NCBI RefSeq assembly: GCF_002001105.1
Contig: NZ_MUNP01000027.1
Span: 34,926-98,925, forward strand
From: Rhodanobacter sp. C06
Lineage (GTDB): Bacteria > Pseudomonadota > Gammaproteobacteria > Xanthomonadales > Rhodanobacteraceae
DNA length: 64,000 nucleotides
Direction of reading: 5' to 3'
The position numbers and the translations under genes are program-made. Below, piece after piece: positions 1 through 11,673 of this stretch (position 1 is the first letter of the stretch; each line of letters starts with the position of its first letter). The notes below the pieces were generated by a model. The model did not search any database. It saw only the letters and a list, made by a program, of their open reading frames with translations, and was not told the origin of the DNA.

Positions 1-1
1 C

Positions 2-217
<216 letters not shown>

Positions 218-304
218 GCCCGTTCCGGGCGCTGCTCGCTAGACATACGAAATGAGGTGCACGGAGGCACCTCGTGTTCGGGTCATGGAAGGCGGGACGT
301 TGGC

Positions 305-334
305 TTGTCTGTGACAGGCCGTCCGTGTTATATT
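305..334 (+). promoter_or_regulatory. Candidate sigma-70 promoter of the str operon
   Basis: TTGTCT at 305-310 and TATATT at 329-334 are separated by 18 bp, in the 178-bp gap between rpoC and rpsL. Both hexamers are near consensus (4/6 and 5/6). A short GC hairpin (GCCCG-TT-CGGGC) just after the rpoC stop could mark the end of the upstream transcript. Confidence 0.5.
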
Positions 335-395
335 CCCGCTTCTTGGCAGACCGAGCTTGTTCGGGCTGCCTTTATGTTTTCAGGAAAGGCTTCGC

Positions 396-770
396 ATGGC
401 GACTATCAACCAGCTGGTGCGCAAATCCCGCAGCCCGAAGAGCTACAAGAGCGATTCGCCTGCTCTGCAGAACAGTCCGCAGCGTCGCGGCGTCTGCACA
501 CGCGTTTACACGACCACCCCGAAAAAGCCGAACTCGGCCCTGCGCAAGGTTGCCAAGGTGCGCCTGACCAATGGCTACGAGGTGATCAGCTACATCGGTG
601 GCGAAGGCCACAATCTGCAGGAGCACTCGGTGGTGCTGATCCGCGGCGGCCGCGTCAAGGATCTGCCGGGCGTGCGCTACCACACGGTGCGCGGCAGCCT
701 CGATTGCGCCGGCGTCACCAAGCGTCGCCAGTCGCGCTCGAAGTACGGCGCCAAGCGTCCGAAGGCCTAA
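396..770 (+). CDS. rpsL: 30S ribosomal protein S12
   Basis: This 124-residue protein is a decoding-centre component of the 30S subunit. It begins [10 protein letters not shown] and carries the invariant [13 protein letters not shown] and [15 protein letters not shown] blocks. The ATG at 396 is preferred over an upstream in-frame ATG at 357 because S12 homologues start with MATINQ and CAGGAAAGG lies just upstream. Both lysines where streptomycin-resistance substitutions arise (in PKKPNS and in GRVKDLPG) are wild type, so nothing here predicts ribosomal streptomycin resistance. It is the first gene of the str operon; rpsG follows after 67 bp. Confidence 0.98.
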   Translation: MATINQLVRKSRSPKSYKSDSPALQNSPQRRGVCTRVYTTTPKKPNSALRKVAKVRLTNGYEVISYIGGEGHNLQEHSVVLIRGGRVKDLPGVRYHTVRGSLDCAGVTKRRQSRSKYGAKRPKA

Positions 771-779
771 TTGAGGAGC

Positions 780-817
780 GCGGTCAGGACGGCCGCTTTT
801 CTTGGGGCATGGATGCC
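780..817 (+). repeat. Degenerate copy of the paired-palindrome element (rpsL-rpsG gap)
   Basis: An imperfect dyad around a TCAGGACG centre (780-796) is followed by GGCAT-GG-ATGCC (806-817). The second dyad has the ATGGATG core that recurs, in either orientation, in the better copies at 11608, 18645 and 43119. The resemblance is partial. Confidence 0.35.
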
Positions 818-837
818 TATTCAAAGAGACAATAACT

Positions 838-1305
838 ATGTCGCGTAAAGGTTCCCATCCCGCCCGTGTGGTGCTGCCCGACCCGAAGCACGGCAGCCAG
901 CTGATCGCCCGCTTCATCAATATGGTGATGAAGAGCGGCAAGAAGTCGGTGGCCGAGAGCATCGTCTACGGCGCGCTGCAGCATCTGGGCGAGAAGCACG
1001 CCGAGCCGGTGGCTCTGGTCGAGAAGGCGCTGAACAACGTCGCGCCTGCCGTCGAGGTGAAGTCCCGTCGCGTCGGCGGTGCCACCTACCAGGTGCCGGT
1101 GGAAGTGCGTCCGGGTCGCCGCATGGCGCTGGCGATGCGCTGGGTGATCGAGGCTGCGCGCAAGCGCGGCGAAACCTCGATGCCGCGCAAGCTGGCCGCC
1201 GAGTTGCAGGAAGCTTCCGAGAGCCGTGGTGGCGCCGCCAAGAAGCGTGAGGAAACTCATCGCATGGCGGAAGCCAACAAGGCCTTCTCGCACTACCGCT
1301 GGTAA
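838..1305 (+). CDS. rpsG: 30S ribosomal protein S7
   Basis: This 155-residue protein nucleates assembly of the 30S head and contacts the E site. It starts [12 protein letters not shown] and contains the conserved [17 protein letters not shown] segment (here [19 protein letters not shown]) and the C-terminal [14 protein letters not shown]. The ATG at 838 matches family length; the longer frame from 802 has no matching N-terminus. It is the second gene of the str operon. In E. coli, S7 represses this operon by binding the rpsL-rpsG spacer; here the spacer is only 67 bp, and I did not verify an equivalent site. Confidence 0.98.
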   Translation: MSRKGSHPARVVLPDPKHGSQLIARFINMVMKSGKKSVAESIVYGALQHLGEKHAEPVALVEKALNNVAPAVEVKSRRVGGATYQVPVEVRPGRRMALAMRWVIEAARKRGETSMPRKLAAELQEASESRGGAAKKREETHRMAEANKAFSHYRW

Positions 1306-1384
1306 TCGGCGGTGGTTGCGCCGCCCGCTGATGCGGGCGGCGCCAGACAAGCCGGCACACGTGCCGGATTTTTTCATGACCAGA

Positions 1385-1401
1385 GCGGCCCGGATGGCCG
1401 C
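1385..1401 (+). repeat. Degenerate B-type palindrome before fusA
   Basis: GCGGCC-CGGAT-GGCCGC lies in the 135-bp rpsG-fusA gap. It has the same GCGGCC/GGCCGC arms as the B palindromes at 18717, 18819 and 43215, with a GGATGG core as read on the opposite strand of those copies. Confidence 0.45.
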
Positions 1402-1440
1402 CATTGCCCATTCGGGGATGGATCTCCGTCGGATACGACC

Positions 1441-3570
<2,130 letters not shown>

Positions 3571-3571
3571 C

Positions 3572-3596
3572 GCTTGCGGCCGTCCCGGCCGCAAGC
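3572..3596 (+). terminator. Hairpin between fusA and tuf
   Basis: A perfect 10-bp stem, GCTTGCGGCC / GGCCGCAAGC with loop GTCCC, starts 2 bp after the fusA stop. AAAA follows rather than a T-run, so it is probably an mRNA-stabilising or processing hairpin, or a partial terminator, on the + strand. tuf follows at 3723 after 126 bp in which I could not confirm a promoter. Confidence 0.5.
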
Positions 3597-3722
3597 AAAA
3601 TAAGTACAGCGGTTTTCCAGTGTTGTGCTTTTGAGAAAACAGTGCGACCCGTGTGGTCGCGTAATTGAAACGACGCGGCAATCGCCGCACTGACAGAAAG
3701 TTCTATCCAGAGGTCTCAAGTC

Positions 3723-4913
3723 ATGGCAAAGGGCAAGTTCGAGCGCACCAAGCCCCACGTGAACGTGGGCACGATCGGTCACGTGGACCACGGCAAGACG
3801 ACGCTGACGGCGGCGCTGACGAAGGTCGGTGCGGAGCGTTTTGGCGGTGAATTCAAGGCCTACGACGCGATCGACGCGGCGCCGGAAGAGAAGGCGCGCG
3901 GCATCACGATCTCGACGGCGCACGTGGAATACGAATCGCCGGTGCGCCACTACGCGCACGTGGACTGCCCGGGTCACGCCGACTACGTGAAGAACATGAT
4001 CACGGGTGCGGCGCAGATGGACGGCGCGATCCTGGTGTGCTCGGCCGCCGATGGCCCGATGCCACAGACGCGCGAGCACATCCTGCTGTCGCGCCAGGTG
4101 GGCGTGCCGTACATCGTGGTGTTCCTGAACAAGGCCGACATGGTGGACGACGCCGAGCTGTTGGAGCTCGTCGAGATGGAAGTGCGCGAGCTGCTGTCGA
4201 AGTACGACTTCCCGGGCGACGACACCCCGATCATCAAGGGTTCGGCGCTGAAGGCGCTCGAGGGCGACCAGAGCGAGATCGGCGTGCCGGCGATCATCCA
4301 GCTGGTGGACGCGCTGGACAGCTACATCCCGGAACCGGTGCGTGCGATCGACAAGCCGTTCCTGATGCCGGTGGAAGACGTGTTCTCGATCTCGGGCCGC
4401 GGCACCGTGGTGACCGGTCGTATCGAGCGCGGCGTGATCAAGGTTGGTGACGAAATCGAAGTGGTCGGCATCCGTCCGACCCAGAAGACCACCGTGACCG
4501 GTGTGGAAATGTTCCGCAAGCTGCTGGACCAGGGCCAGGCGGGCGACAACGCCGGTCTGCTGCTGCGCGGCCTGAAGCGCGACGACGTGGAGCGCGGCCA
4601 GGTGCTGGCGAAGCCGGGCACGATCACCCCGCACACCGACTTCGAGGCCGAGGTGTACGTGCTGTCGAAGGACGAGGGCGGCCGTCACACGCCGTTCTTC
4701 AAGGGCTACCGCCCGCAGTTCTACTTCCGCACCACCGACGTGACTGGTGCCTGCCAGCTGCCGGACGGCGTGGAGATGGTGATGCCGGGCGACAACGTGA
4801 AGATGGTGGTGAGCCTGATCCACCCGATCGCGATGGACGAAGGCCTGCGTTTCGCGATCCGCGAAGGCGGCCGCACCGTCGGCGCCGGTGTGGTGGCCAA
4901 GGTCATCAAGTAA
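3723..4913 (+). CDS. tuf: Elongation factor Tu
   Basis: EF-Tu delivers aminoacyl-tRNA to the ribosomal A site. The 396 residues include G1 [10 protein letters not shown], the switch I region [10 protein letters not shown]3 DCPGHADY, G4 NKADMVDD and the SALKALEG motif. AGAGG lies upstream of the ATG at 3723. Codon use is extremely biased to C/G-ending codons, as expected for one of the most abundant proteins. A second tuf copy before secE-nusG is usual in this group but would lie outside the window. Confidence 0.98.
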   Translation: MAKGKFERTKPHVNVGTIGHVDHGKTTLTAALTKVGAERFGGEFKAYDAIDAAPEEKARGITISTAHVEYESPVRHYAHVDCPGHADYVKNMITGAAQMDGAILVCSAADGPMPQTREHILLSRQVGVPYIVVFLNKADMVDDAELLELVEMEVRELLSKYDFPGDDTPIIKGSALKALEGDQSEIGVPAIIQLVDALDSYIPEPVRAIDKPFLMPVEDVFSISGRGTVVTGRIERGVIKVGDEIEVVGIRPTQKTTVTGVEMFRKLLDQGQAGDNAGLLLRGLKRDDVERGQVLAKPGTITPHTDFEAEVYVLSKDEGGRHTPFFKGYRPQFYFRTTDVTGACQLPDGVEMVMPGDNVKMVVSLIHPIAMDEGLRFAIREGGRTVGAGVVAKVIK

Positions 4914-4920
4914 GTATCGT

Positions 4921-4946
4921 TGTCCCGGCAGCCTGCTGCCGGGACA
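4921..4946 (+). terminator. Hairpin after tuf, candidate str-operon terminator
   Basis: TGTCCCGGCAG / CTGCCGGGACA forms a perfect 11-bp stem with loop CCTG, starting 8 bp after the tuf stop. No T-run follows, so Rho-independent activity is uncertain. It marks the border between the str operon and the S10 leader. Confidence 0.6.
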
Positions 4947-5021
4947 GCTCCGTCGTTGACCCGAGCCGATGGGTCGAATCGCGACGGGGAGAGAAGGGAG
5001 GTCGCTTCGATTTCGCCCCTC

Positions 5022-5050
5022 TTCACTAAATCCAGATTTACCGTTATACT
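5022..5050 (+). promoter_or_regulatory. rpsJp: Candidate S10 operon promoter
   Basis: TTCACT at 5022-5027 and TATACT at 5045-5050 are spaced by exactly 17 bp, in a locally AT-richer patch of the 435-bp tuf-rpsJ gap. Initiation would be near 5057, leaving a leader of about 290 nt before rpsJ. This is the strongest promoter-like sequence in the ribosomal region. Confidence 0.65.
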
Positions 5051-5202
5051 TCGCAGCTCACTTGCCAGACGAATGATTTTCGACTGGCTCACAGCGAAAT
5101 GAGGCGCAGGAAGTGCTTCGAGTTCGCAGGCCGTGGACGGCCACCGCATTCGGCGTAGTTTCGGGTCGATCCCGCCGCCACGCCACTGCGCAGCAGGATT
5201 TG

Positions 5203-5239
5203 CGCCAAGCGAGCCACTACGTGCTCGCTTGGCGTTTTT
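5203..5239 (+). terminator. Terminator-like hairpin inside the S10 leader (possible attenuator)
   Basis: CGCCAAGCGAG / CTCGCTTGGCG is a perfect 11-bp stem with a 10-nt loop, followed directly by TTTTT (5235-5239). It lies about 150 nt downstream of the predicted promoter start and 110 nt upstream of rpsJ, so transcripts from that promoter must read through it. In enteric bacteria ribosomal protein L4 attenuates S10 transcription in the leader; whether this hairpin plays that role here is inference. Apart from this hairpin and the promoter I see no gene in 4914-5348. Confidence 0.65.
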
Positions 5240-5348
5240 CAGGTCGGGATCGCCAGGTGCGGCCCCGATGGTTCCAGAGAGCAGTGCGATGCGGTGAGAA
5301 GCCGCCTCGTTGCACAGTCAAGTTCTTTTGATAACAGGACACGGTTTT

Positions 5349-5660
5349 ATGGCGAACCAGAAGATTCGCATCCGCCTCAAGGCGTTCGATCATCGCCTGA
5401 TCGACCGCTCGGCCAGCGAGATCGTCGAGACGGCCAAGCGCACCGGTGCCACGGTACTCGGTCCGATTCCGCTCCCGACCAAGATCGAGCGTTACACCAT
5501 TCTGGTGTCGCCGCACGTCGACAAGGATGCCCGCGACCAGTACGAGACCCGTACCCACAAGCGCGTGCTCGACATCGTCGACCCCAACGACAAGACCGTG
5601 GACGCGCTCATGAAGCTTGATCTCGCCGCTGGCGTCGATGTTCAGATCAAGCTCGGTTGA
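5349..5660 (+). CDS. rpsJ: 30S ribosomal protein S10
   Basis: The 103-residue S10 sits in the 30S head and also acts as NusE in antitermination complexes. It starts [15 protein letters not shown] and keeps [15 protein letters not shown] and [13 protein letters not shown]. The ATG at 5349 is used because homologues begin with this motif; the 5310 ATG is upstream of it. It is the first gene of the S10 operon (rpsJ-rplC-rplD-rplW-rplB-rpsS-rplV-rpsC-rplP-rpmC-rpsQ), with a long leader that carries a promoter and a terminator-like hairpin. Confidence 0.98.
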   Translation: MANQKIRIRLKAFDHRLIDRSASEIVETAKRTGATVLGPIPLPTKIERYTILVSPHVDKDARDQYETRTHKRVLDIVDPNDKTVDALMKLDLAAGVDVQIKLG

Positions 5661-5680
5661 GCGACAGACAGGATACGAAG

Positions 5681-6322
5681 ATGAGTATCGGACTGGTAGG
5701 CCGCAAGTGCGGCATGAGCCGGCTCTTCACTGAAGACGGGCGTTCGATTCCGGTGACCCTTATCGAGGCCACCCCGAATCGCGTCACCCAGCTGAAGACG
5801 GAAGACAATGATGGCTACAGCGCGGTGCAGGTCGCGGCGGGCGTGAAGCGCGCCAGCCTGCTGACGGCGCCGCTGAAGGGCCATTACGCCAAGGCCAAGG
5901 TGGAGCCGGGCCGCGGCTTGTGGGAGTTCCGCGTGGCCGCCGAGGATCTCGGCAAGTACAGCGTGGGCGCGGAGATCAAGGCCGAGGAGGTGTTCTCGGT
6001 CGGCCAGATCGTCGACGTCGCCGGCGTCTCGAAGGGCAAGGGCTTCCAGGGCACCATCAAGCGCTGGAACTTCAAGATGGGCGACGCGACGCACGGCAAC
6101 TCGCTGTCGCACCGCGCGCCGGGTTCGATCGGCCAGCGTCAGACGCCGGGTCGCGTGTTTCCCGGCAAGAAGATGTCCGGCCAGATGGGTAACGTGAATC
6201 GTACCCAGCAGGGTCTGGAAGTGGTCAAGGTCGACGCCGAGCGTCATCTGATCGCGGTGAAGGGCGCTGTCCCCGGTGCGACCGGTGGCGACGTCGTGAT
6301 CCGTCCGACCACCAAGGGTTGA
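5681..6322 (+). CDS. rplC: 50S ribosomal protein L3
   Basis: L3 (213 residues) is an early-assembly protein whose extended loop reaches the peptidyl-transferase centre. It begins [16 protein letters not shown]; the conserved extension includes [12 protein letters not shown] and the [14 protein letters not shown] segment, whose glutamine is methylated by PrmB in E. coli. The start at 5681 sits 20 bp after rpsJ; an in-frame ATG at 5657 overlaps rpsJ and lacks homology. Confidence 0.98.
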   Translation: MSIGLVGRKCGMSRLFTEDGRSIPVTLIEATPNRVTQLKTEDNDGYSAVQVAAGVKRASLLTAPLKGHYAKAKVEPGRGLWEFRVAAEDLGKYSVGAEIKAEEVFSVGQIVDVAGVSKGKGFQGTIKRWNFKMGDATHGNSLSHRAPGSIGQRQTPGRVFPGKKMSGQMGNVNRTQQGLEVVKVDAERHLIAVKGAVPGATGGDVVIRPTTKG

Positions 6323-6333
6323 GGAGAGACGCC

Positions 6334-6936
6334 ATGGAACTGAATGTCATTGGCGCCAAGCCGCTCAGCGTGTCGGACGAAGTGTTCGGCGGCGAGTTCA
6401 AGCAGGCCCTGATCCACCAGGTGGTGGTTGCGTACCAGGCCGGCGCTCGCGCCGGCACCAAGGCGCAGCTGTCGCGTGGCGAGATGTCGGGCACCACCAA
6501 GAAGTTCAAGAAGCAGAAGGGCGGCGGCGCCCGTCACGGTGACTACCGCGCCCCGATCTTCGTGGGCGGCGGCGTGACGTTTGCCGCGAAGCCGCGCAGC
6601 TTCGAGCAGAAGGTCAACCGCAAGGCCTATCGCGTGGCGATCCGCTCGATCCTGGCCGAACTGAACCGCCAGGGTCGCATCAAGGTGGTCGAGAGCTTCG
6701 GCGTCGACCAACCCAAGACCAAGGCGATGATTGCCAAGCTCGCCGAACTCGAGGTGTCCGGTCGCGTGCTGCTGGTTTCCGAGGATGCCAGCGAGGCGCT
6801 GTACCTGGCCGGGCGCAACATCCCGTACCTGCATGTGCTGGACGTGATGGCGCTGAATCCGGTCAGTCTGGTCGGTTCCGACCACATCGTCATGACCGTC
6901 GATGCCGTGAAAAAGATCGAGGAGTGGCTGGCATGA
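6334..6936 (+). CDS. rplD: 50S ribosomal protein L4
   Basis: L4 (200 residues) lines the exit tunnel and, in enteric bacteria, autoregulates the S10 operon. The tunnel loop is visible around [19 protein letters not shown]. The start at 6334 is preceded by GAGGAGAG. Its stop overlaps the rplW start by 4 bp (ATGA), which suggests coupled translation. Confidence 0.97.
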   Translation: MELNVIGAKPLSVSDEVFGGEFKQALIHQVVVAYQAGARAGTKAQLSRGEMSGTTKKFKKQKGGGARHGDYRAPIFVGGGVTFAAKPRSFEQKVNRKAYRVAIRSILAELNRQGRIKVVESFGVDQPKTKAMIAKLAELEVSGRVLLVSEDASEALYLAGRNIPYLHVLDVMALNPVSLVGSDHIVMTVDAVKKIEEWLA

Positions 6937-7226
6937 GCAACGAACGCATTCTCGACACGCTGCGCGCGCCGCACATCTCCGAGAAGTCGGCTCGCGTCGG
7001 CGAGCACAACCAATACGTTTTCGTGGTGGCCCCCGAGGCGACCAAGGCCGATGTCCGTGCGGCGGTGGAGCAGATGTTCGACGTCAAGGTCGAGCAGGTG
7101 AACCTCGTCAACAGCAAGGGCAAGGTCAAGTCCTTCCGTTTCCGCGCTGGCAGCCGCCAGGGCAAGCGCAAGGCTTATGTGCGTCTCGCCGATGGCCAGT
7201 CCATCGACGTGTCGGCCAAGGCCTGA
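6933..7226 (+). CDS. rplW: 50S ribosomal protein L23
   Basis: L23 (97 residues) is at the tunnel exit and docks trigger factor and SRP. It begins [19 protein letters not shown] and carries the trigger-factor contact region near the [12 protein letters not shown] stretch. The ATG at 6933 overlaps the rplD stop in an ATGA, so no separate promoter is expected. Confidence 0.97.
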   Translation: MSNERILDTLRAPHISEKSARVGEHNQYVFVVAPEATKADVRAAVEQMFDVKVEQVNLVNSKGKVKSFRFRAGSRQGKRKAYVRLADGQSIDVSAKA

Positions 7227-7243
7227 GCCAGGAGTTCTTCGAG

Positions 7244-8065
7244 ATGGCACTAATCACCCACAAGCCGACCTCGCCGGGTCGCCGTGACGCGGTCAGCGTC
7301 CGCACGGAAGGCCTGCACAAGGGCGCGCCGCACGCGGCGTTGACCGAGGCGCAGTCCAAGACCGGCGGCCGCAACCACTTCGGTCGCATCACCACGCGTC
7401 ATCGCGGCGGCGGTCACAAGCAGCATTACCGCATCATCGACTTCAAGCGCGACAAGGAAGGCATTGCCGCCAAGGTCGAGCGCATCGAGTACGATCCGAA
7501 CCGCACCGCGCACATCGCGTTGCTCTGCTACGCCGACGGCGAGCGCCGCTACATCATCGCGCCGAAGGGCGTGCAGGTGGGCGACCGCCTGCTGTCCGGC
7601 CACGACGCGCCGATCAAGGCCGGCAACTGCCTGCAGCTGCGCAGCATCCCGGTGGGTTCCACCATCCACTGCATCGAGATGAAGCCGGGCAAGGGTGCGC
7701 AGATCGCCCGTTCCGCCGGCGCCTCGGTGCAGCTGGTGGCCCGCGAGTCCGGCTACGCCACGCTGCGCCTGCGTTCCGGCGAAATGCGCCGTGTGCCGGT
7801 CGAGTGCCGCGCCACGATCGGCGAGGTCGGCAACGGCGAGCACAGCCTGAAGAAGCTCGGCAAGGCCGGCGCCAAGCGCTGGCTGGGCATCCGCCCGACC
7901 GTGCGCGGCGTGGTGATGAACCCGGTCGACCATCCGCACGGCGGTGGTGAAGGCCGTACCTCCGGCGGCCGTCATCCGGTCAGCCCGTGGGGCACGCCGA
8001 CCAAGGGTTACAAGACCCGCAACAACAAGCGCACGCAGCAGTTCATCGTGCGTCGCCGCAAGTAA
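7244..8065 (+). CDS. rplB: 50S ribosomal protein L2
   Basis: L2 (273 residues) is needed for subunit association and peptidyl-transferase assembly. The C-terminal block [16 protein letters not shown] contains the conserved histidine implicated in 50S function. It starts [14 protein letters not shown], close to the family's N-terminus, 17 bp after rplW. Confidence 0.98.
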   Translation: MALITHKPTSPGRRDAVSVRTEGLHKGAPHAALTEAQSKTGGRNHFGRITTRHRGGGHKQHYRIIDFKRDKEGIAAKVERIEYDPNRTAHIALLCYADGERRYIIAPKGVQVGDRLLSGHDAPIKAGNCLQLRSIPVGSTIHCIEMKPGKGAQIARSAGASVQLVARESGYATLRLRSGEMRRVPVECRATIGEVGNGEHSLKKLGKAGAKRWLGIRPTVRGVVMNPVDHPHGGGEGRTSGGRHPVSPWGTPTKGYKTRNNKRTQQFIVRRRK

Positions 8066-8077
8066 CAGGAACCCGAC

Positions 8078-8350
8078 ATGCCACGCTCTCTGAAGAAAGG
8101 TCCGTTCGTCGACCTTCACCTCGCCAAGAAGGTGGAAGCCGCGGTTTCCGCCAACAACAAGCGTCCGATCAAGACCTGGTCGCGCCGCTCGATGATCCTG
8201 CCCGAAATGGTGGGCCTGACCATCGCCATCCACAACGGCCGCCAGCACGTGCCGGTGCTCGTCAACGAGAACATGGTCGGGCACAAGCTCGGCGAGTTCG
8301 CGGTGACGCGTACCTTCAAGGGCCACGTCGGCGACAAGAAGGGCAAGTGA
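8078..8350 (+). CDS. rpsS: 30S ribosomal protein S19
   Basis: S19 (90 residues) is a 30S head protein that contacts S13 and the A-site tRNA elbow. It has the full-family sequence [15 protein letters not shown], the [13 protein letters not shown] segment and the C-terminal [14 protein letters not shown]. Its TGA shares one base with the rplV ATG (TGATG). Confidence 0.98.
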   Translation: MPRSLKKGPFVDLHLAKKVEAAVSANNKRPIKTWSRRSMILPEMVGLTIAIHNGRQHVPVLVNENMVGHKLGEFAVTRTFKGHVGDKKGK

Positions 8351-8685
8351 TGAGCACCGAAGCCAAAGCGATCCTGCGCAGCGCCCGCATTTCGGCGCAG
8401 AAGGCACGCCTGGTGGCTGACCTGGTCCGCGGCATGCCCGTGGGCCGAGCCAGCGACGTGCTCCAGTTCACCAACAAGAAGGCCGCAACCCTTGTCCGCA
8501 AGGTGCTGCTGTCGGCCGTCGCCAACGCCGAGAACAACCTCGGCGCCGATGTCGACGAGCTGAAGGTCGCGCGCATCTTCGTGGACGAAGGTCCGGCGAT
8601 GAAGCGCATGTATGCCCGGGCCAAGGGTCGCGGTTCGCGCATCCTGAAGCGCACCAGCCACATCACCGTGGTCGTCGGCGAGTAA
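8350..8685 (+). CDS. rplV: 50S ribosomal protein L22
   Basis: L22 (111 residues) has a beta-hairpin that lines the exit tunnel where macrolides and arrest peptides act. It begins [20 protein letters not shown] and includes the ALANAENN-like SAVANAENN segment and [12 protein letters not shown] in the tunnel hairpin. The ATG at 8350 overlaps the rpsS stop (TGATG), consistent with translational coupling. Confidence 0.97.
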   Translation: MSTEAKAILRSARISAQKARLVADLVRGMPVGRASDVLQFTNKKAATLVRKVLLSAVANAENNLGADVDELKVARIFVDEGPAMKRMYARAKGRGSRILKRTSHITVVVGE

Positions 8686-8697
8686 GAGGAGAAGACG

Positions 8698-9459
8698 ATG
8701 GGTCATAAAGTTCATCCCACCGGTATCCGCCTCGGCATCGCCAAGGACTGGAACGCCAAGTGGTACGCCAACAAGGGCGACTACGCGAAGTATCTCGTGG
8801 CGGACATCAAGGTCCGCGAGATGCTGAAGAAGAAGCTGGCTGCCGCCGGCATCTCGAAGATCCAGATCGAGCGTCCGGCCAAGACCGCGCGCGTGACGAT
8901 CCACACCGCCCGCCCGGGCGTGGTGATCGGCAAGAAGGGCGAGGACATCGAGAAGCTGCGCAAGGAAGTCAGCGACCTGATGGGCGTCCCGACGCACATC
9001 AACGTCAACGAAGTGCGCAAGCCCGAGCTCGACGCCCAGCTGGTGGCCGAGTCGATCGCGCAGCAGCTGGAACGCCGCATCATGTTCCGCCGCGCGATGA
9101 AGCGCTCGGTGGGCAACGCGATGCGCCTGGGCGCGCTGGGCATCAAGATCAACGTCTCCGGCCGTCTGAACGGCGCCGAGATCGCTCGCTCCGAGTGGGC
9201 GCGCGAAGGTCGCGTGCCGCTGCATACCCTGCGTGCCGACATCGACTATGGCACCGCCGAGGCCAAGACGCAGTACGGCATCATCGGCATCAAGGTGTGG
9301 GTCTACAAGGGCGAGATCTTCGACGTGACCCAGATCGGCCAGGAGCCCAAGGACGAGTCCCCGGCGCCGTCGCGCCGCGAGGGTGGCGAAGGCCGTCGTG
9401 ACCGTGAACCGCGTCGTGACCGTGATGGCGAAGGCCGTCGCGAGCGCGCGGCGAAGTAA
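8698..9459 (+). CDS. rpsC: 30S ribosomal protein S3
   Basis: S3 (253 residues) is part of the mRNA entry channel and helicase. The N-terminal [14 protein letters not shown] and the KH-domain [11 protein letters not shown] are clear. It is about 20 residues longer than the E. coli protein because of a low-complexity C-terminal tail rich in Arg, Glu, Asp and Gly (encoded at about 9361-9456), with two near-identical RRD-R-E-RR repeats. Such tails vary between species; this one is probably disordered. Confidence 0.97.
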   Translation: MGHKVHPTGIRLGIAKDWNAKWYANKGDYAKYLVADIKVREMLKKKLAAAGISKIQIERPAKTARVTIHTARPGVVIGKKGEDIEKLRKEVSDLMGVPTHINVNEVRKPELDAQLVAESIAQQLERRIMFRRAMKRSVGNAMRLGALGIKINVSGRLNGAEIARSEWAREGRVPLHTLRADIDYGTAEAKTQYGIIGIKVWVYKGEIFDVTQIGQEPKDESPAPSRREGGEGRRDREPRRDRDGEGRRERAAK

Positions 9460-9470
9460 GGAGAGTTGCC

Positions 9471-9884
9471 ATGTTGCAACCCAAGCGAACCAAATTCCGC
9501 AAGCAGTTCAAGGGCCGCAACGACGGTCTGGCGCAGTGCGCCAACCTCGTTAGCTTCGGCGAGTTCGGCCTGAAGGCGACCACCCATGGTGCGCTCACTG
9601 CGCGCCAGATCGAGGCCGGCCGCCGTTGCATCACCCGCTTCGTGAAGCGTGGCGGCAAGTTGTGGATCCGCGTGTTCCCGGACAAGCCGATCACCAAGAA
9701 GCCGATCGAAGTGCGTATGGGCGCCGGCAAGGGCGGCGTGGAGTTCTGGGTCGCCCCGATCCAGCCCGGTCGCATGCTATATGAAATCGAAGGCATCGAC
9801 GAAACGTCGGCGCGCGAGGCGTTCCGCCTGGCCGCTGCCAAGCTCTCGGTGCAGACCCAGTTCGTGACCCGGGCGGTGATGTGA
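9471..9884 (+). CDS. rplP: 50S ribosomal protein L16
   Basis: L16 (137 residues) helps position A-site tRNA in the peptidyl-transferase centre. [17 protein letters not shown] opens the protein; GRMLYEIEG and the TGA at 9882-9884 close it. The arginine of the M-G-x-G-K-G region (R in VRMGAGKGG), hydroxylated by YcfD in E. coli, is present. The stop shares one base with the rpmC start. Confidence 0.97.
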   Translation: MLQPKRTKFRKQFKGRNDGLAQCANLVSFGEFGLKATTHGALTARQIEAGRRCITRFVKRGGKLWIRVFPDKPITKKPIEVRMGAGKGGVEFWVAPIQPGRMLYEIEGIDETSAREAFRLAAAKLSVQTQFVTRAVM

Positions 9885-10069
9885 TGGCCATCAAAGATCT
9901 GACAACCAAGTCGGCCGACGAGCTGAAGTCGCACCTGCTGGACCTGCGCAAGGAGCAGTTCAACCTGCGCATGCAGAAGGGTGCCGGCCAGCTCAGCCAG
10001 CCGCATCAGCTGCGCCGCGTCCGGCGTGACATCGCCCGCACGAAGTTCGTGCTCGGCGCGAAGAAGTAA
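9884..10069 (+). CDS. rpmC: 50S ribosomal protein L29
   Basis: L29 is a 61-residue, two-helix protein at the exit tunnel rim, next to L23. It is recognised from [17 protein letters not shown] and the C-terminal [15 protein letters not shown]. The ATG at 9884 is embedded in the rplP stop (TGATG). A GTG one codon upstream is in frame, but the ATG is the family start. Confidence 0.96.
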   Translation: MAIKDLTTKSADELKSHLLDLRKEQFNLRMQKGAGQLSQPHQLRRVRRDIARTKFVLGAKK

Positions 10070-10081
10070 GGGAGCGCCGAG

Positions 10082-10342
10082 ATGAGCGACAACCAGAAGC
10101 AGGCGCGCACCCTCGAGGGCCGCGTCATCAGCAACAAGATGGACAAGACGGTCACCGTCCTGATCGAGCGCCAGGTGCAGCATGGCCTGCTGGGCAAGAT
10201 CGTGCGCCGGTCGACCAAGCTGCACGCGCAGGACGACCTCGGCGCGAACGAGGGCGACCTGGTGCGCATCGCCGAGTGCCGTCCGCTGTCCAAGACCAAG
10301 CATCACCGCGTGGTCGAAATCGTCGTCCGCGCGGCTGTCTAA
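10082..10342 (+). CDS. rpsQ: 30S ribosomal protein S17
   Basis: S17 (86 residues) is an OB-fold primary 16S rRNA binder. [20 protein letters not shown] and the [14 protein letters not shown] tail identify it. It is the last gene of the S10 unit; rplN follows after 15 bp, so the S10 and spc operons run on without a visible terminator. Confidence 0.96.
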   Translation: MSDNQKQARTLEGRVISNKMDKTVTVLIERQVQHGLLGKIVRRSTKLHAQDDLGANEGDLVRIAECRPLSKTKHHRVVEIVVRAAV

Positions 10343-10357
10343 TAGGAGGGTGCAGAC

Positions 10358-10726
10358 ATGATCCAGATGCAAAGCACGCTCTCCGCGGCGGACAACAGCG
10401 GCGCCAAGGAACTGATGTGCATCAAGGTGCTCGGCGGCTCCAAGCGCCGTTACGCCGCGATCGGTGACGTGATCAAGGTCACCGTGAAGGATGCCATCCC
10501 CCGCGGCAAGGTGAAGAAGGGCGAGGTGTACAACGCCGTGGTGGTCCGTACCGCCAAGGGTGTGCGCCGTCCCGATGGCTCGCTGATCCGTTTCGACGGC
10601 AATGCAGCGGTGCTCCTCAACAACAAGCTCGAGCCGATCGGCACCCGTATCTTCGGGCCGGTCACCCGCGAGCTGCGCAGCGAGAAGTTCATGAAGATCG
10701 TCTCGCTCGCGCCCGAAGTGCTCTGA
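10358..10726 (+). CDS. rplN: 50S ribosomal protein L14
   Basis: L14 (122 residues) forms intersubunit bridges and binds the silencing factor RsfS. The [19 protein letters not shown]-terminus and the [13 protein letters not shown] block are diagnostic. It is the first gene of the classical spc operon and is preceded by AGGAGGGTG. Confidence 0.98.
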   Translation: MIQMQSTLSAADNSGAKELMCIKVLGGSKRRYAAIGDVIKVTVKDAIPRGKVKKGEVYNAVVVRTAKGVRRPDGSLIRFDGNAAVLLNNKLEPIGTRIFGPVTRELRSEKFMKIVSLAPEVL

Positions 10727-10740
10727 GCGGAGTCAAGAAC

Positions 10741-11055
10741 ATGAACCGTATCCGCAAGGGTGATCAGGTCCTCGTGATCACCGGCAAGAACAAGGGCCAG
10801 CGCGGCGAAGTGCTGCGTGTCGCGGACGACCGCGTTTACGTCTCGAACGTGAACCTGGTCAAGCGCCACACCAAGCCGAATCCGCAGGCCAACCAGGCCG
10901 GCGGCATCGTCGAGCGTGAAGCCTCGATCCATCTCTCCAATGTGCAGCTGTTCAACCCCGCCTCGAACAAGGGTGAACGCGTTGGCACCAAGACGCTCGC
11001 TGATGGGCGCAAGGTCCGCGTGTTCCGTTCGACTGGCGAGGTCGTGGACGCGTAA
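10741..11055 (+). CDS. rplX: 50S ribosomal protein L24
   Basis: L24 (104 residues) is an assembly initiator near the tunnel exit. It contains the KOW motif ([19 protein letters not shown]) and the [10 protein letters not shown] segment. It lies 14 bp downstream of rplN and 11 bp upstream of rplE, fully within the operon. Confidence 0.97.
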   Translation: MNRIRKGDQVLVITGKNKGQRGEVLRVADDRVYVSNVNLVKRHTKPNPQANQAGGIVEREASIHLSNVQLFNPASNKGERVGTKTLADGRKVRVFRSTGEVVDA

Positions 11056-11066
11056 GGATTAATGAC

Positions 11067-11606
11067 ATGACGCGCCTTGAGACGTTTTACAAAGAGCAGG
11101 TAGTGCCGAAGCTCACCGAGAAGTTCGGCTACCAGAACGTGATGCAGGTTCCCCGCATCACCAAGATCACGCTGAACATGGGCGTGGGCGAAGCGGCCGG
11201 CAACAAGAAGATCCTCGAGAACGCCGTGGCCGACATGGCGAAGATCTCGGGCCAGAAGCCGATCACGACCAAGGCGCGCGTTTCCGTGGCCTCGTTCAAG
11301 ATCCGCGACGGCTGGCCGATCGGCTGCAAGGTCACCCTGCGCCGCGCGCAGATGTTCGAGTTCCTGGATCGCCTGATCAACATCTCGCTGCCTCGCGTCC
11401 GCGACTTCCGCGGCGTCTCGGGCCGCGCCTTCGACGGCCGTGGCAACTTCAACTTCGGCATCAAGGAACAGATCATCTTCCCGGAAATCGACTTCGACGC
11501 GGTCGACGCGATGCGCGGCATGGACATCGCCATCACCACCACGGCGAAGACCGACGCCGAGGCCAAGGCGCTGCTGGAAGCCTTCAGCTTCCCGTTCCGT
11601 AACTAA
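11067..11606 (+). CDS. rplE: 50S ribosomal protein L5
   Basis: L5 (179 residues) binds 5S rRNA in the central protuberance. [15 protein letters not shown] and the [16 protein letters not shown] block are conserved. In E. coli the spc operon is controlled by S8 binding near the rplE start; no equivalent site was verified here. The 67-bp gap to rpsN carries a clear pair of palindromes. Confidence 0.97.
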   Translation: MTRLETFYKEQVVPKLTEKFGYQNVMQVPRITKITLNMGVGEAAGNKKILENAVADMAKISGQKPITTKARVSVASFKIRDGWPIGCKVTLRRAQMFEFLDRLINISLPRVRDFRGVSGRAFDGRGNFNFGIKEQIIFPEIDFDAVDAMRGMDIAITTTAKTDAEAKALLEAFSFPFRN

Positions 11607-11607
11607 A

Positions 11608-11654
11608 CGATCATCCGTGATCGAGAAAAACCGGCCATCCATGGCCGGACTTTT
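11608..11654 (+). repeat. Paired palindromes A+B in the rplE-rpsN gap
   Basis: Palindrome A is CGATC-ATCCGT-GATCG (11608-11623). Palindrome B is CCGGCCAT-CC-ATGGCCGG (11631-11648), followed by ACTTTT. Both have ATCCRT at the centre, and the order A then B recurs at 18645, 18747, 43119 and 43184. In RNA these would form two adjacent hairpins, the second resembling a weak intrinsic terminator inside an essential operon. Confidence 0.75.
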
Positions 11655-11673
11655 CAAAAGAGAGCATTAACAC

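Noticed and set aside
4960..5000. GGGTCGAATC resembling a tRNA T-loop after tuf
   Set aside because: No acceptor, D or anticodon stem can be formed around it.
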